From Acidimicrobiales bacterium (lineage in GTDB: Bacteria > Actinomycetota > Acidimicrobiia > Acidimicrobiales > Aldehydirespiratoraceae), in contig JAQWMR010000015.1 of NCBI GenBank assembly GCA_029246685.1, positions 124,001-188,000 of the forward strand: 64,000 bases of DNA. The letters run 5' to 3'. Shown one piece after another: positions 1 to 10,841 of the stretch. Positions within the stretch are counted from its first letter, which is position 1; the number at the start of each line of letters is the position of its first letter. The translations under genes were made by a program, and so were the position numbers. The notes under the pieces are model-generated. The model ran no database searches and had not been told where the DNA came from. It saw only the letters and a list, made by a program, of their open reading frames with translations.

Positions 1-504
1 CACGCCGGGCTCCCCAGCGACGGGCTCCACGTCGTACCGATAGACCGTGACGGGCCGGGGCTTTCGCTCCACTTCCTTGCCCTCGCGGGCGAGCTGGTGG
101 AGGCGCTTGCCGTCCACCTTGACGGCTGAGACCATCGGCGGGATCTGCTCGATCGCACCGGTGAGCGGCACCACCGCTGCTCGGACCTCGTCATCGGTCA
201 CGCCTGACATGTCGTGGGTGGCGGTGACCTCGCCGGCTGCATCGAGCGTCGACGTTTCGATGCCGAGGACGATCTCGCCGACGTAGGACTTCGGCAGCTC
301 CGTCAGGAATCGCAGCAGCCGCGTCGCCTTCCCGACTCCGAGCACGAGCACGCCCGTCGCGTCGGGGTCGAGTGTGCCGCTGTGGCCGACCTTGCGGGTG
401 CCGAGCACACCTCGGCTCTTCGCCACGACATCGTGACTGGTCCAGCCGGCCGGCTTGTCGATGACGACAACGCCGTGGGGGCCGAGGTCAGGCTTCTTCG
501 CCAT
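1..504 (-). CDS. truB: tRNA pseudouridine(55) synthase TruB, 3' end beyond window
   Basis: TruB isomerises uridine 55 in the T loop of tRNAs to pseudouridine. The first 168 codons are present and the C-terminal part lies outside the window. The protein begins MAKKPDLGPHG and carries the family motif GHSGTLDPDATGV, whose first Asp is the catalytic nucleophile. The ATG at 504 overlaps the end of rbfA by 17 bases, the usual rbfA-truB coupling, which fixes the start. It is the last visible gene of the rimP-nusA-infB operon. Confidence 0.95.
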   Translation of the reverse strand, partial: MAKKPDLGPHGVVVIDKPAGWTSHDVVAKSRGVLGTRKVGHSGTLDPDATGVLVLGVGKATRLLRFLTELPKSYVGEIVLGIETSTLDAAGEVTATHDMSGVTDDEVRAAVVPLTGAIEQIPPMVSAVKVDGKRLHQLAREGKEVERKPRPVTVYRYDVEPVAGEPGV

Positions 505-910
505 CGCCCGAGTCGTCGAGATCCGGGACCGGCGGCCGGTCGTCGCTGGCGAGTAGATCCTCGATCCGCTGCGCCGAGCGCAGTGTGATGTCGGCGCGAA
601 ACTCCAGGATCGGCGTGGCCCGAAGCCGGGCCTGCGAACTCACTGCCTTGCGGAGTTGACCGCGGAGTTCCTCGAACGCCTCCTCGATCTCCGGGTCGTC
701 GTCGCCATCGAGCGTGGTGAACCATACGACAGCCTTGTGGAGCTCCCGGTCCACGTCGACATCGGTGATCGACACCATGGAGAGCCGCTCGTCATCGAGA
801 TGCTCGAGCTCCTCCGCCACGATCCGGCGAATCAGTTCACCAACACGCGCGGCGCGGTTCACCGTGGCCGGATTGGGCCGCCGGTTTCGATTGTTGCCCT
901 TCCTGGCCAT
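488..910 (-). CDS. rbfA: 30S ribosome-binding factor A
   Basis: RbfA helps late maturation of the 30S subunit by binding near the 5' end of 16S rRNA. The 140-residue protein starts MARKGNNRNRRPNP and has the family pattern of RVGELIRRIVAEEL, then a KH-like fold, LDGDDDPEIEEAFEE, and RATPILEFRADITLR. A longer in-frame start exists upstream, but the ATG at 910 overlaps the TGA of the DUF503 gene (TGATG), matches family length and is preferred. The acidic C-terminus runs into truB. Confidence 0.95.
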   Translation of the reverse strand: MARKGNNRNRRPNPATVNRAARVGELIRRIVAEELEHLDDERLSMVSITDVDVDRELHKAVVWFTTLDGDDDPEIEEAFEELRGQLRKAVSSQARLRATPILEFRADITLRSAQRIEDLLASDDRPPVPDLDDSGDGEEA

Positions 911-1200
911 CAGTCCTCTTCCAACCATCGAGGCGTTGTCGACAGCACCTCGATCTCCGGGAACGACCACACGAACCGTTCCGCTTCATCCATCATCGCC
1001 TGCGCGTGGCCGGGAGTCTCCGACACCACTGCCACGCCCACCGCCGCGCGCTGCCACAGATCCTGGTGATCCGTCTCAGCGACGCTCACCGAGAAGCGAT
1101 TGCGTAGTCCGTCCACGATGGGACGCAATACGGCCCGCTTCTCCTTGAGCGACTGGCACCCTGGAAGGCGCAGATCGAATTCGACGGCGAGAACCTGCAT
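910..1200 (-). CDS. ylxP: DUF503 / YlxP-like protein
   Basis: A 96-residue DUF503 protein starting MQVLAVEFDLRLPGCQSLK, with the family SLKEKR motif followed by a predicted ferredoxin-like alpha-beta fold. In Bacillus and actinobacteria this family sits between infB and rbfA, as here; its biochemical role is not well established. The stop overlaps the rbfA start by one base and the start lies 17 bases after the infB stop, so co-translation is likely. A longer upstream start would overlap infB and is rejected. Confidence 0.9.
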   Translation of the reverse strand: MQVLAVEFDLRLPGCQSLKEKRAVLRPIVDGLRNRFSVSVAETDHQDLWQRAAVGVAVVSETPGHAQAMMDEAERFVWSFPEIEVLSTTPRWLEED

Positions 1201-1217
1201 CAGGTCGAAACCGACGG

Positions 1218-4019
<2,802 letters not shown>

Positions 4020-4076
4020 GTTCTGGCGAAAGTCCTTGAGTGGAGAAAATGGCGGGTTACCCCACCGGTCGTAGGG

Positions 4077-4409
4077 TCAACCGCTCGTGTGCGGACACGC
4101 GAGCGGTTTTGTCGACCACGACGCCAAGAGCCTAGCGATCTCGCCCGCATTCACCTCGGCTCGCAAGGCCCGGCGCCAGGCCTGACGCTGCGTGGCCAAT
4201 TCAACACACGCAGGTGACGGGCCAACCCACGCGCCGCGGCCCGGACCGGAACCAGTCTCCAGTCGACCGCCGACCGAGCGCACGCGGACGAGCGACGCCG
4301 CCGTCATCGCCCGTCGGCACCCGATACAGGTCCGAACCGGGTTGGCGTCCGAGCTAGGAATCTGTGTCTTCGCCGTCTGTATCTGCGCCGGCAGTATCCT
4401 CGCCGGCAT
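4077..4409 (-). CDS. ylxR: YlxR family RNA-binding protein (start uncertain)
   Basis: YlxR is a small, probably RNA-binding protein encoded between nusA and infB in many bacteria. The conserved RTCIGCRRA, GRGAWV and a C-terminal helix that is often basic are present, and the reading frame ends 57 bases before infB. The start is unclear: there is no ATG, GTG or TTG close to the RTCIGC motif. The nearest ATG in frame is at 4409, inside the nusA 3' end, giving 110 residues and a 56-base overlap. A non-standard start nearer 4356 is possible. Confidence 0.8.
   Translation of the reverse strand: MPARILPAQIQTAKTQIPSSDANPVRTCIGCRRAMTAASLVRVRSVGGRLETGSGPGRGAWVGPSPACVELATQRQAWRRALRAEVNAGEIARLLASWSTKPLACPHTSG
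4079..4108. other. inverted repeat at the ylxR-infB junction
   Basis: AACCGCTCG at 4079-4087 pairs with CGAGCGGTT at 4100-4108 around a 12-base loop. The repeat overlaps the ylxR stop codon and lies about 60 bases upstream of the infB start. In the direction of transcription it is followed by GACC rather than a T run, so it does not look like a rho-independent terminator. It may affect mRNA processing or infB translation; this is inference. Confidence 0.45.
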
Positions 4410-5706
4410 CCGCCGGATCCGTGTCAGCCGGCGCGTCCTCCTCGGCGGTAACCGCCTCGGCAGGCTCCGACGCTTCGACATCCGCAGCTTCATCGGCAGC
4501 GGCTGCTTCTGTCGGCGCGTCCTTCTCGGCTTCGGCCTCGTCAGCCGGCGCGTCCTTCTTGGCTTCCGCGTCGGGATCGTCGGCGTTGGCTTCAGCGTTT
4601 TCGTCGGCGGCCTCGGCCCAGTCGGAGGCGGAGACAGCGTCGCCGCCGTCGGCCGGCTGCCAGACCTGCTCACCGGATTCCGGGTCGGTGACCCATTCAC
4701 CCTCGGCCCATTCGACGTCGCCGTAGGCCTCTTCCTCCGCGAGCTGGGTCTCGGACTTGATGTTGATGCCCCAGCCGGTGAGACGCGAGGCGAGCCGGGC
4801 GTTCTGGCCCTCCTTGCCGATCGCGAGCGACAGCTGGAAGTCCGGCACGATCACATCGCAGTTGCCCGTCTCAGGATCGGGGCGAACCTGCGTGACCTTG
4901 GCCGGGGACAGTGCCTTCATGACGAACTCGTCGAGATCCTCGGAGAAGGGGACGATGTCGATCTTCTCGCCTCGCAGCTCGTTGACGACCTGACGCACAC
5001 GGGCACCACGGGCACCAACGCACGCGCCGACCGGGTCGACATTCGAGTCGTTCGAGAACACGGCGATCTTGGTGCGATGGCCTGGTTCGCGGGCGCACGC
5101 CTTGATCTCGACCACGCCGTCGGCGATCTCCGGCACCTCGAGTTCGAAGAGCCGCTTCACGAGACCCGGGTGCGTACGGCTGACCACGATCTGGGGACCC
5201 TTGGCCGTCTTGCGAACCTCGACGATGTACGCCTTGATGCGCACATTGGAATCGGGGCGCTCGTAGGGAACCTGCTCGGCCTGCGGCAACAGTGCTTCCA
5301 CTCGACCGAGGTCGAGTAGCGTGTAGCGAGCGTCGGTCTGCTGGATCATGCCAGTGACGATGTCGCCCTCGCGGCCCGCGTACTCCTCGTACTTGAGCTC
5401 GCGCTCGGCCTCGCGAATGCGCTGGGTCATGACCTGGCGCGCAGTCTGGGCCGCGATCCGACCGAAGTCGTCCGGGGTGACCTCGTACTCCTCACCCATC
5501 GGCTCGCCGTCCTCATCGAGGTCCTGGGCGAACACCCGGAACTCCATCGTGTCGGGATCGATCGTGACCCAGGCGTACTCGTTGGCGTCGGGCATGCGCT
5601 TGTACGCGGACTCCAGCGCGTCCGCCAGCGCTGCGAACAGCGCGTCGACGGAGATGCCTCGCTCAGCGGCGAGGGCCTGGAGTGCTTCCATCATGTCTGT
5701 GTTCAT
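4354..5706 (-). CDS. nusA: transcription termination/antitermination factor NusA
   Basis: NusA binds RNA polymerase and nascent RNA to modulate pausing, termination and antitermination. The 450-residue protein has the N-terminal polymerase-binding domain (start MNTDMMEALQ), an S1 domain (EGDIVTGMIQQTDARY), KH1 with GARGARVRQV and KH2 with LAIGKEGQNARLA. A long Ala/Asp/Glu-rich tail follows, ending DTDPADAGEDTAGADTDGED. The ATG at 5706 forms an ATGA overlap with the rimP stop. A 30-residue longer start lies inside rimP and is rejected. Confidence 0.97.
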   Translation of the reverse strand: MNTDMMEALQALAAERGISVDALFAALADALESAYKRMPDANEYAWVTIDPDTMEFRVFAQDLDEDGEPMGEEYEVTPDDFGRIAAQTARQVMTQRIREAERELKYEEYAGREGDIVTGMIQQTDARYTLLDLGRVEALLPQAEQVPYERPDSNVRIKAYIVEVRKTAKGPQIVVSRTHPGLVKRLFELEVPEIADGVVEIKACAREPGHRTKIAVFSNDSNVDPVGACVGARGARVRQVVNELRGEKIDIVPFSEDLDEFVMKALSPAKVTQVRPDPETGNCDVIVPDFQLSLAIGKEGQNARLASRLTGWGINIKSETQLAEEEAYGDVEWAEGEWVTDPESGEQVWQPADGGDAVSASDWAEAADENAEANADDPDAEAKKDAPADEAEAEKDAPTEAAAADEAADVEASEPAEAVTAEEDAPADTDPADAGEDTAGADTDGEDTDS

Positions 5707-6251
5707 GACGTCGGAGCCTTCTTCTCGGGGATCTGAGTGTCTGTCTTGTTCTGAGCTGCGTTCTTCGGCCCGCCCCGCTTGGGCGTAGGGCCCCACTCGA
5801 AGACGGTGCGAGCCTTCGAGATGTCGTCGTAGCCGACGCGGCGGGTTCCGTCCTCGATGGAGACCTCGACGCCGTCGTCGTCGGCGGAAACGACCACGCC
5901 TTGGACGCGGCGGTCGCCCTCGACCTGCGGCATCGTCTTGATCTTGACCTCGGTGCCCACGGCGCGACGGAAGTGTTCGGCAGTGCGCAGCGGTCGCTCC
6001 AGCCCGGGGCTCGAAACCTCGAGGGTGTAGCGGCCTGGAATCGGATCGGTCTCGTCCAGCAGACGGCTCACCTGGCGGCTGATCCGTTTAATGACCTCGA
6101 CGTCGAGCCCGGTGTCGTCCTCACCCGCTTCGCGACGGGCGTCGACATAGATCCGCAGGACGCCGCCGTTGTGTTCGATGTCGTAGAGGTCGACGTCCTC
6201 GCCCTCGATGATTGGGAGCACCAGTTCACGGACACGATCGACGATCGCCAT
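5703..6251 (-). CDS. rimP: ribosome maturation factor RimP
   Basis: RimP acts in early 30S assembly. The protein of 182 residues starts MAIVDRVRELVLPI and has the family signatures LRIYVDARRE, SRQVSRLLDE, YTLEVSSPGLERPL and the C-terminal SH3-like region with GVVVSADDDGVEV. The ATG at 6251 follows AGAAGGGAG with suitable spacing. It is the first gene of the rimP-nusA-ylxR-infB-ylxP-rbfA-truB unit, which is separated from the upstream gene by a terminator. Its promoter should lie between 6252 and 6311. Confidence 0.95.
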   Translation of the reverse strand: MAIVDRVRELVLPIIEGEDVDLYDIEHNGGVLRIYVDARREAGEDDTGLDVEVIKRISRQVSRLLDETDPIPGRYTLEVSSPGLERPLRTAEHFRRAVGTEVKIKTMPQVEGDRRVQGVVVSADDDGVEVSIEDGTRRVGYDDISKARTVFEWGPTPKRGGPKNAAQNKTDTQIPEKKAPTS

Positions 6252-6310
6252 GGCGAGCTCCCTTCTGCATCGGTGGTGGATATGGCTGCTCTGGGCGCAT
6301 TCGGCCTCCG

Positions 6311-6341
6311 AAACGAGAAAGGCGTGGCCCCTGGCCACGCC
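6311..6341 (-). terminator. rho-independent terminator after the ispG operon
   Basis: A perfect 9-bp stem GGCGTGGCC/GGCCACGCC with a 3-base loop (6321-6341) is followed on the minus strand by TTTCTCGTTT. It lies 72 bases after the stop of the small membrane protein gene. It probably ends the rpsB-to-ispG transcript and isolates it from rimP. Confidence 0.8.
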
Positions 6342-6412
6342 TCGTCCAAACGGACTACCGAACGCAACCGGAACTCTACCAAAACCCCGGGTCGGAGAGT
6401 CGGGCTGACGAA

Positions 6413-6823
6413 TCAGTCCGCGTTGACAGCTGCGGCGAAGTCCTTGTGGACGCCGCGCAACGTGAACTCCGCCGGTCCTGGGCCCGGTTCCACATCGGGA
6501 AGCAGGCGCTTCAGCGAGAGCCAGCAGACCCCCCAGAGCATGGCGGAGATGACGCCGATGAAGAGTCCGAACGGCAGGAGGATGGTGAACTTCGACAGCG
6601 CCGCGCCGATCGCGACACAGGCGACGCCGCCCCACAAGGCCGACCGCTGCCGGCCCTTCAACTGTTGCACCTGATCGAATTCCGACTGGGTGAGCGGGAC
6701 TCGGACGACGTACGGAGCCGAGCCGGCCTCGGCGTAGCCATCCGCCGGCTTTCCGCTACGGACGGAGACGAGCGGCAGCTTTCGATCGCGGGCCACACCG
6801 CGGGGAACTTGCACGCTTGCCAT
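6413..6823 (-). CDS. hypothetical protein with two membrane segments
   Basis: A protein of 136 residues with an N-terminal soluble part of about 60 residues, two predicted membrane segments (roughly residues 63-78 and 82-104, the second containing LLPFGLFIGVISAMLWGV) and a short C-terminal tail. No family is recognised. It starts 12 bases after the ispG stop, so it is the last gene of that operon. A role linked to ispG or rseP cannot be deduced from sequence. Confidence 0.75.
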   Translation of the reverse strand: MASVQVPRGVARDRKLPLVSVRSGKPADGYAEAGSAPYVVRVPLTQSEFDQVQQLKGRQRSALWGGVACVAIGAALSKFTILLPFGLFIGVISAMLWGVCWLSLKRLLPDVEPGPGPAEFTLRGVHKDFAAAVNAD

Positions 6824-6835
6824 GTCAGGCCAGCT

Positions 6836-8065
6836 TCAAGACTTGCGTCGGATCTCGGCGATGACCGCCTCGGCGTCGTTGGCATCATCGCCTCGCTCGT
6901 CGAGGTTGCGATCCCGGTCTTCTTCGGCCGCTCGCTTCGCGGCGTCCTTCGTGGACGCAGCCTTCTCGAGGGCGGCATCGGCCCCGTGCTCGTGGATGAA
7001 CTCGGCCCACTCGACGAGCGTGTCGACCATCTCGTCCTCCGGAACGACCATCACGTTCTGACCCTTCACGAAGAGATGGCCACGCTTGTTGCCGGCAGCA
7101 ATGCCGAGATCGGCATCACGCGCTTCGCCGGGCCCGTTCACCACACATCCCATGACGGCTACTTGGAGAGGAATCTCCCGCTCGCCAAAGGCTTCCATCG
7201 CATCCTGGGCGATGGTGAAGACGTCGACCTCCGCTCGGCCGCAGCTCGGGCAGGCAATCAGATCGACGTTCTTGCGCTCCCGAAGCCCCATCGCCTCGAG
7301 CAGCTGACGACCGGCCTTGGCTTCCTCGACCGGGTCGGCCGTGAGCGAATAGCGGATGGTGTCGCCGATGCCCTCGGCGAGCAGCGTGGCGATCCCGGCC
7401 GTGGCCTTCAGCGTGCCGATCGGCGGCGGGCCGGCCTCAGTCACACCGAGGTGCAGCGGATAGTCGGTCACTTCGGCCAGCTGACGGTACGCCTCGATCA
7501 TGAGCGGCACGCTCGACGCCTTCACCGAGATCTTCACGAGATCGAAGTCGACCTCGTCGAAGAATGCGATCTCGTCGAGCGCCGACTCGACCATCGCTTC
7601 CGGGGTGACCTTGCCGCCGTACTTCTTGTAGAGGTCGGGATGCAGAGAGCCGCCATTGACGCCGATGCGAATCGGTACGCCACGGTCCTTCGCCTCACGA
7701 GCGACGGTCTTGATGTGCTCCGAGTTCTTGATGTTGCCGGGATTCAGGCGCAGGCAGTGGACGCCCGCCTCGAGCGCTTCGAGCGCACGGCGGTACTGGT
7801 GGTGGATGTCGGCGACAATCGGCACCGGCGACCGCGGCACGATCCGGGCCAATCCCTCGGCCGCCTCCGGTTCGTTGCAGGTCGCGCGCACGATGTCGCA
7901 TCCGGCTGCGGCCAACGCGTAGATCTGCTGCAGCGTTCCTTCGTGGTCCGCCGTCTTCGTGATGGTCATCGATTGGACCGTGATCGGCGCTCCGCCGCCC
8001 ACCGGCACATCGCCCACCATGATCTGGCGCGTCTCCCGACGGGGAAAGCTCTGCGTGAACTCCAT
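6836..8065 (-). CDS. ispG: 4-hydroxy-3-methylbut-2-en-1-yl diphosphate synthase
   Basis: IspG is the penultimate enzyme of the MEP isoprenoid pathway, reducing ME-cPP to HMBPP with a [4Fe-4S] cluster. The 409-residue protein has the TIM-barrel region with QSMTITKTAD and GVNGGSL. The cluster ligands are Cys272, Cys275 and Cys307 in ACPSCGR and MGCVVNGPGEA. A charged tail of about 40 residues extends beyond the usual end. It lies downstream of rseP and dxr, so two MEP-pathway genes share this operon. Confidence 0.97.
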   Translation of the reverse strand: MEFTQSFPRRETRQIMVGDVPVGGGAPITVQSMTITKTADHEGTLQQIYALAAAGCDIVRATCNEPEAAEGLARIVPRSPVPIVADIHHQYRRALEALEAGVHCLRLNPGNIKNSEHIKTVAREAKDRGVPIRIGVNGGSLHPDLYKKYGGKVTPEAMVESALDEIAFFDEVDFDLVKISVKASSVPLMIEAYRQLAEVTDYPLHLGVTEAGPPPIGTLKATAGIATLLAEGIGDTIRYSLTADPVEEAKAGRQLLEAMGLRERKNVDLIACPSCGRAEVDVFTIAQDAMEAFGEREIPLQVAVMGCVVNGPGEARDADLGIAAGNKRGHLFVKGQNVMVVPEDEMVDTLVEWAEFIHEHGADAALEKAASTKDAAKRAAEEDRDRNLDERGDDANDAEAVIAEIRRKS

Positions 8066-8120
8066 TGCCGGTCAGGCTACCGGTGCGCGGTCGTCGAGCC
8101 GGGACCGCGGGCGAGCGAAG

Positions 8121-9620
8121 TCAGCCGAGGTTGATCGGGTCGATGATGTCTCGGAAGACGGCGAGAAGGCCGAAGCCGATGAGGAGCACGAACACCGCGT
8201 AGGTCAGGGGGAGGACACGGTTGTAGTCGACCTCGTAGCGGCTGCCGCCGATCGAACGGATGCGTTCGTAGCTGGCGACCGCGATGTGGCCACCGTCCAG
8301 TGGCGGAAGCGGAATCAGATTGAGGATGCCGATGCTGATGTTCAGGAATGCGAGCAGGATCAGCGATCGATCCATGCCGAGCTGGGTCACCTGACTTCCG
8401 ATCCGGGCCGCGCCATAGATCGAGATGATGCGCTCTTCGTCTGGATTGCCCTCGTCGAGAGCGACTCCGGCAACCTCACGCTCAGCCGCGTCGTCGGAGC
8501 CGAGGTTGTCGACCGGGGAGTCGACGTCGCCGGTGACGGTGTCGCTCACGAAGTTCGGCAGCGCCCCACTGGTGAGCATGTCGCCGAACCCGCCGAGTAC
8601 TGCACTGAACATCTCGCCGAACTCTCCCGGCGCGCTGGTGAGGCTCTCGCCGAACCCCATCGAGCGGTAGATCGCCTCCTGGCCGACGCCGAAGAACCCT
8701 TCTGTGGCGACGCTCGCCGGCGGCAACGCGGTGAACGTGACATCAAGGCGCTTGAGTTCGTCTGATCCGCGGGGGTCGTAGAAGACCTCGATCGGCTCCC
8801 CGACCCGGTCTCCGACGATCACGGCGATCTCGTCCCACGAGAAGACTTCGGTGCCTTCGACGGCGAGGATCCTGTCGTACTGGATCAAGCCGGTGACGGC
8901 GTCAGCACCCGCCGCGCTGAGCTTCATTCCGAGCACAACCGACCCGGTCATCACCTGGCCATCGCGGAGGTACTCCACCTCCACATCCTGCCCGCCCCGG
9001 GGGATGACGATCTCGGCGAACTGGTCGAAGTCACGCACCTTGATGCCGTCGATGGTCAGCAGCTCGTCGCCGGATTCGATTCCGAGCTGTGCGGCCGCGC
9101 TCTGCGCGCTCACATCGTCGACCACCCAGTCGCCGTTCGCAAGAGGCTCGCCCTTCCAGGCGAAGACCATGAAGACCAGCACCAAAGCCATCGTGAAGTG
9201 CATCAGCGAGCCGGCCGAGATCACCAGCAGCTTTCGAGGGAAGGACTTCACGCTGTAGGCCCGGTCCTCGTCACCCGGTTCGACGGGGTCGAGGTTGTTC
9301 ATCCCGATGATGCGGACGTAGGCGCCGGCCGGGATCAACTTCACCCCGTACTCGGTCTCGCCTCGCTGGATCGACCAGATGCGGGGCCCGAAACCGATGA
9401 AGAACTCGGTCACCTTCATGCCGGTGAGCTTCGCCGTGACGAAGTGGCCCAGCTCGTGTATGAAGATCATGAAGATGATCGCGACGACGATGAACGCCCA
9501 CGACCATCCGGCGAAGATGCCGAGCGCGAGAATCAGGCCCGCCAGTACGAGTAGTCCGGCGAAGTCTTGTGGTCGGTCGTCGACTTCGACTTCATCGGCT
9601 CCACCGATGCGCATGGTCAT
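8121..9620 (-). CDS. rseP: site-2 protease family (RseP/Rip1-like) intramembrane metalloprotease
   Basis: An M50 intramembrane zinc protease, a family that cleaves anti-sigma factors and other membrane proteins. The 499-residue protein has HELGH at residues 55-59 in an N-terminal membrane helix, a second zinc-site motif NLIPLPPLDGGH near the C-terminus and PDZ-like regions between them (about 195-330). The ATG at 9620 makes an ATGA overlap with the dxr stop; a longer start would lie inside dxr. The dxr-rseP-ispG order is typical of actinobacteria. A long low-homology insert (about 350-420) precedes the last helices. Confidence 0.93.
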   Translation of the reverse strand: MTMRIGGADEVEVDDRPQDFAGLLVLAGLILALGIFAGWSWAFIVVAIIFMIFIHELGHFVTAKLTGMKVTEFFIGFGPRIWSIQRGETEYGVKLIPAGAYVRIIGMNNLDPVEPGDEDRAYSVKSFPRKLLVISAGSLMHFTMALVLVFMVFAWKGEPLANGDWVVDDVSAQSAAAQLGIESGDELLTIDGIKVRDFDQFAEIVIPRGGQDVEVEYLRDGQVMTGSVVLGMKLSAAGADAVTGLIQYDRILAVEGTEVFSWDEIAVIVGDRVGEPIEVFYDPRGSDELKRLDVTFTALPPASVATEGFFGVGQEAIYRSMGFGESLTSAPGEFGEMFSAVLGGFGDMLTSGALPNFVSDTVTGDVDSPVDNLGSDDAAEREVAGVALDEGNPDEERIISIYGAARIGSQVTQLGMDRSLILLAFLNISIGILNLIPLPPLDGGHIAVASYERIRSIGGSRYEVDYNRVLPLTYAVFVLLIGFGLLAVFRDIIDPINLG

Positions 9621-10795
9621 GCGTGGGTCCTCGCTTCGATCAATTGGGCAGCCGCGGCGCGGCCCTGACGATCTGTTTCGAGAACAACGTCGACGTCGGT
9701 CGCTTCGGTTCCCGGCCACTCCTGCAGTGCCGCATCGAGCACGTCGGAGATGTCGACCCAACGGATACGCCCCTTGAGAAACTCATCGACGGCGACTTCG
9801 TTCGCTGCGCTCAACCACGCGGGCGCGGTCTCCCCCGCTCGACCCGCCTCATAGGCGAGACGGAGGCAGGGGAAGGCCTCGAGATCAGGGGTCTGGAAGT
9901 CGAGCTGGCTCATCTCGGTCCAATCGATGGCGCCGTACGGCACTTCCAATCGGTCGGGAAAGGCCAATGCGTAGCCAATGCAGAGCCGCATGTCGGGCAG
10001 CGACAGCTGCGCGATCGTCGCACCGTCCGTGTAGCTCACCATCGAGTGGATGATCGACTGCGGGTGGACGACCACGTTGATGCGGTCGTAGTCCACGCCG
10101 AACAGCTCGTGCGCCTCGATCACCTCGAGGCCCTTGTTCATCAGCGTGCTGGAATCGATGGTGATCTTCGGACCCATCGACCATGTGGGATGGGCGAGGG
10201 CGTCTTCGATCGAAACCGACTCGAGCTCTGCCCGGTTGCGGCCCCGAAACGGACCGCCGCTGGCGGTGAGCACGACCTCGTGAACCCGATCCGCCACGTC
10301 GACCTTGCCCGTCACCTCGTTGGCCCGCAGACACTGGTGGACGGCACAATGCTCGCTATCGACCGGAATCAGATCGCCGGCTGACGCAGCCCACACCCGC
10401 TGGACCACTGGCCCGGCCGCGATGAGCGACTCCTTGTTGGCGAGTCCGAGGCGCTTGCCGGCTTCGAGCGTGGCGAGGGTGACGGACAATCCGGCGAACC
10501 CGACCACGCCGTTGATAACGACGTCGCTGGTCGTCGCCGCGTGGGCCATGGCCTCCGACCCGACGAGGAGCTCGGTGCCGGCCGGGAGTCGACGAGCGAG
10601 ATCCGCTGCCGCTGCCTCGTCCGCCACGGCGACGGTTGACGGACGAAACTCGTGCGCCTGTTCGACGACGGAGTCGACCGAACGGGCAACGCCGAGCGCC
10701 TCGACCCGATAGCGGTCCGGTTCGGCTCGAACGATGTCGAGCGTCTGCGTGCCGATGGATCCGGACGATCCGAGGACGGAGACGGACGTGGTCAT
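9617..10795 (-). CDS. dxr: 1-deoxy-D-xylulose 5-phosphate reductoisomerase
   Basis: Dxr (IspC) converts DXP to MEP with NADPH, the first committed step of the MEP pathway. The 392-residue protein starts with the NADPH motif VLGSSGSIGTQTLD and has LANKESL, PVDSEHCAV, GPKITIDSSTLMNKGLEVIEA and HPQSIIHSMV. These are the metal- and substrate-binding motifs. It has normal length and sits between cdsA and rseP, translationally coupled to rseP. Confidence 0.97.
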   Translation of the reverse strand: MTTSVSVLGSSGSIGTQTLDIVRAEPDRYRVEALGVARSVDSVVEQAHEFRPSTVAVADEAAAADLARRLPAGTELLVGSEAMAHAATTSDVVINGVVGFAGLSVTLATLEAGKRLGLANKESLIAAGPVVQRVWAASAGDLIPVDSEHCAVHQCLRANEVTGKVDVADRVHEVVLTASGGPFRGRNRAELESVSIEDALAHPTWSMGPKITIDSSTLMNKGLEVIEAHELFGVDYDRINVVVHPQSIIHSMVSYTDGATIAQLSLPDMRLCIGYALAFPDRLEVPYGAIDWTEMSQLDFQTPDLEAFPCLRLAYEAGRAGETAPAWLSAANEVAVDEFLKGRIRWVDISDVLDAALQEWPGTEATDVDVVLETDRQGRAAAAQLIEARTHA

Positions 10796-10841
10796 GACGC
10801 GACGCTACCTGTCGAGCTGGGACTGGCGTGCGTCGCCCGGC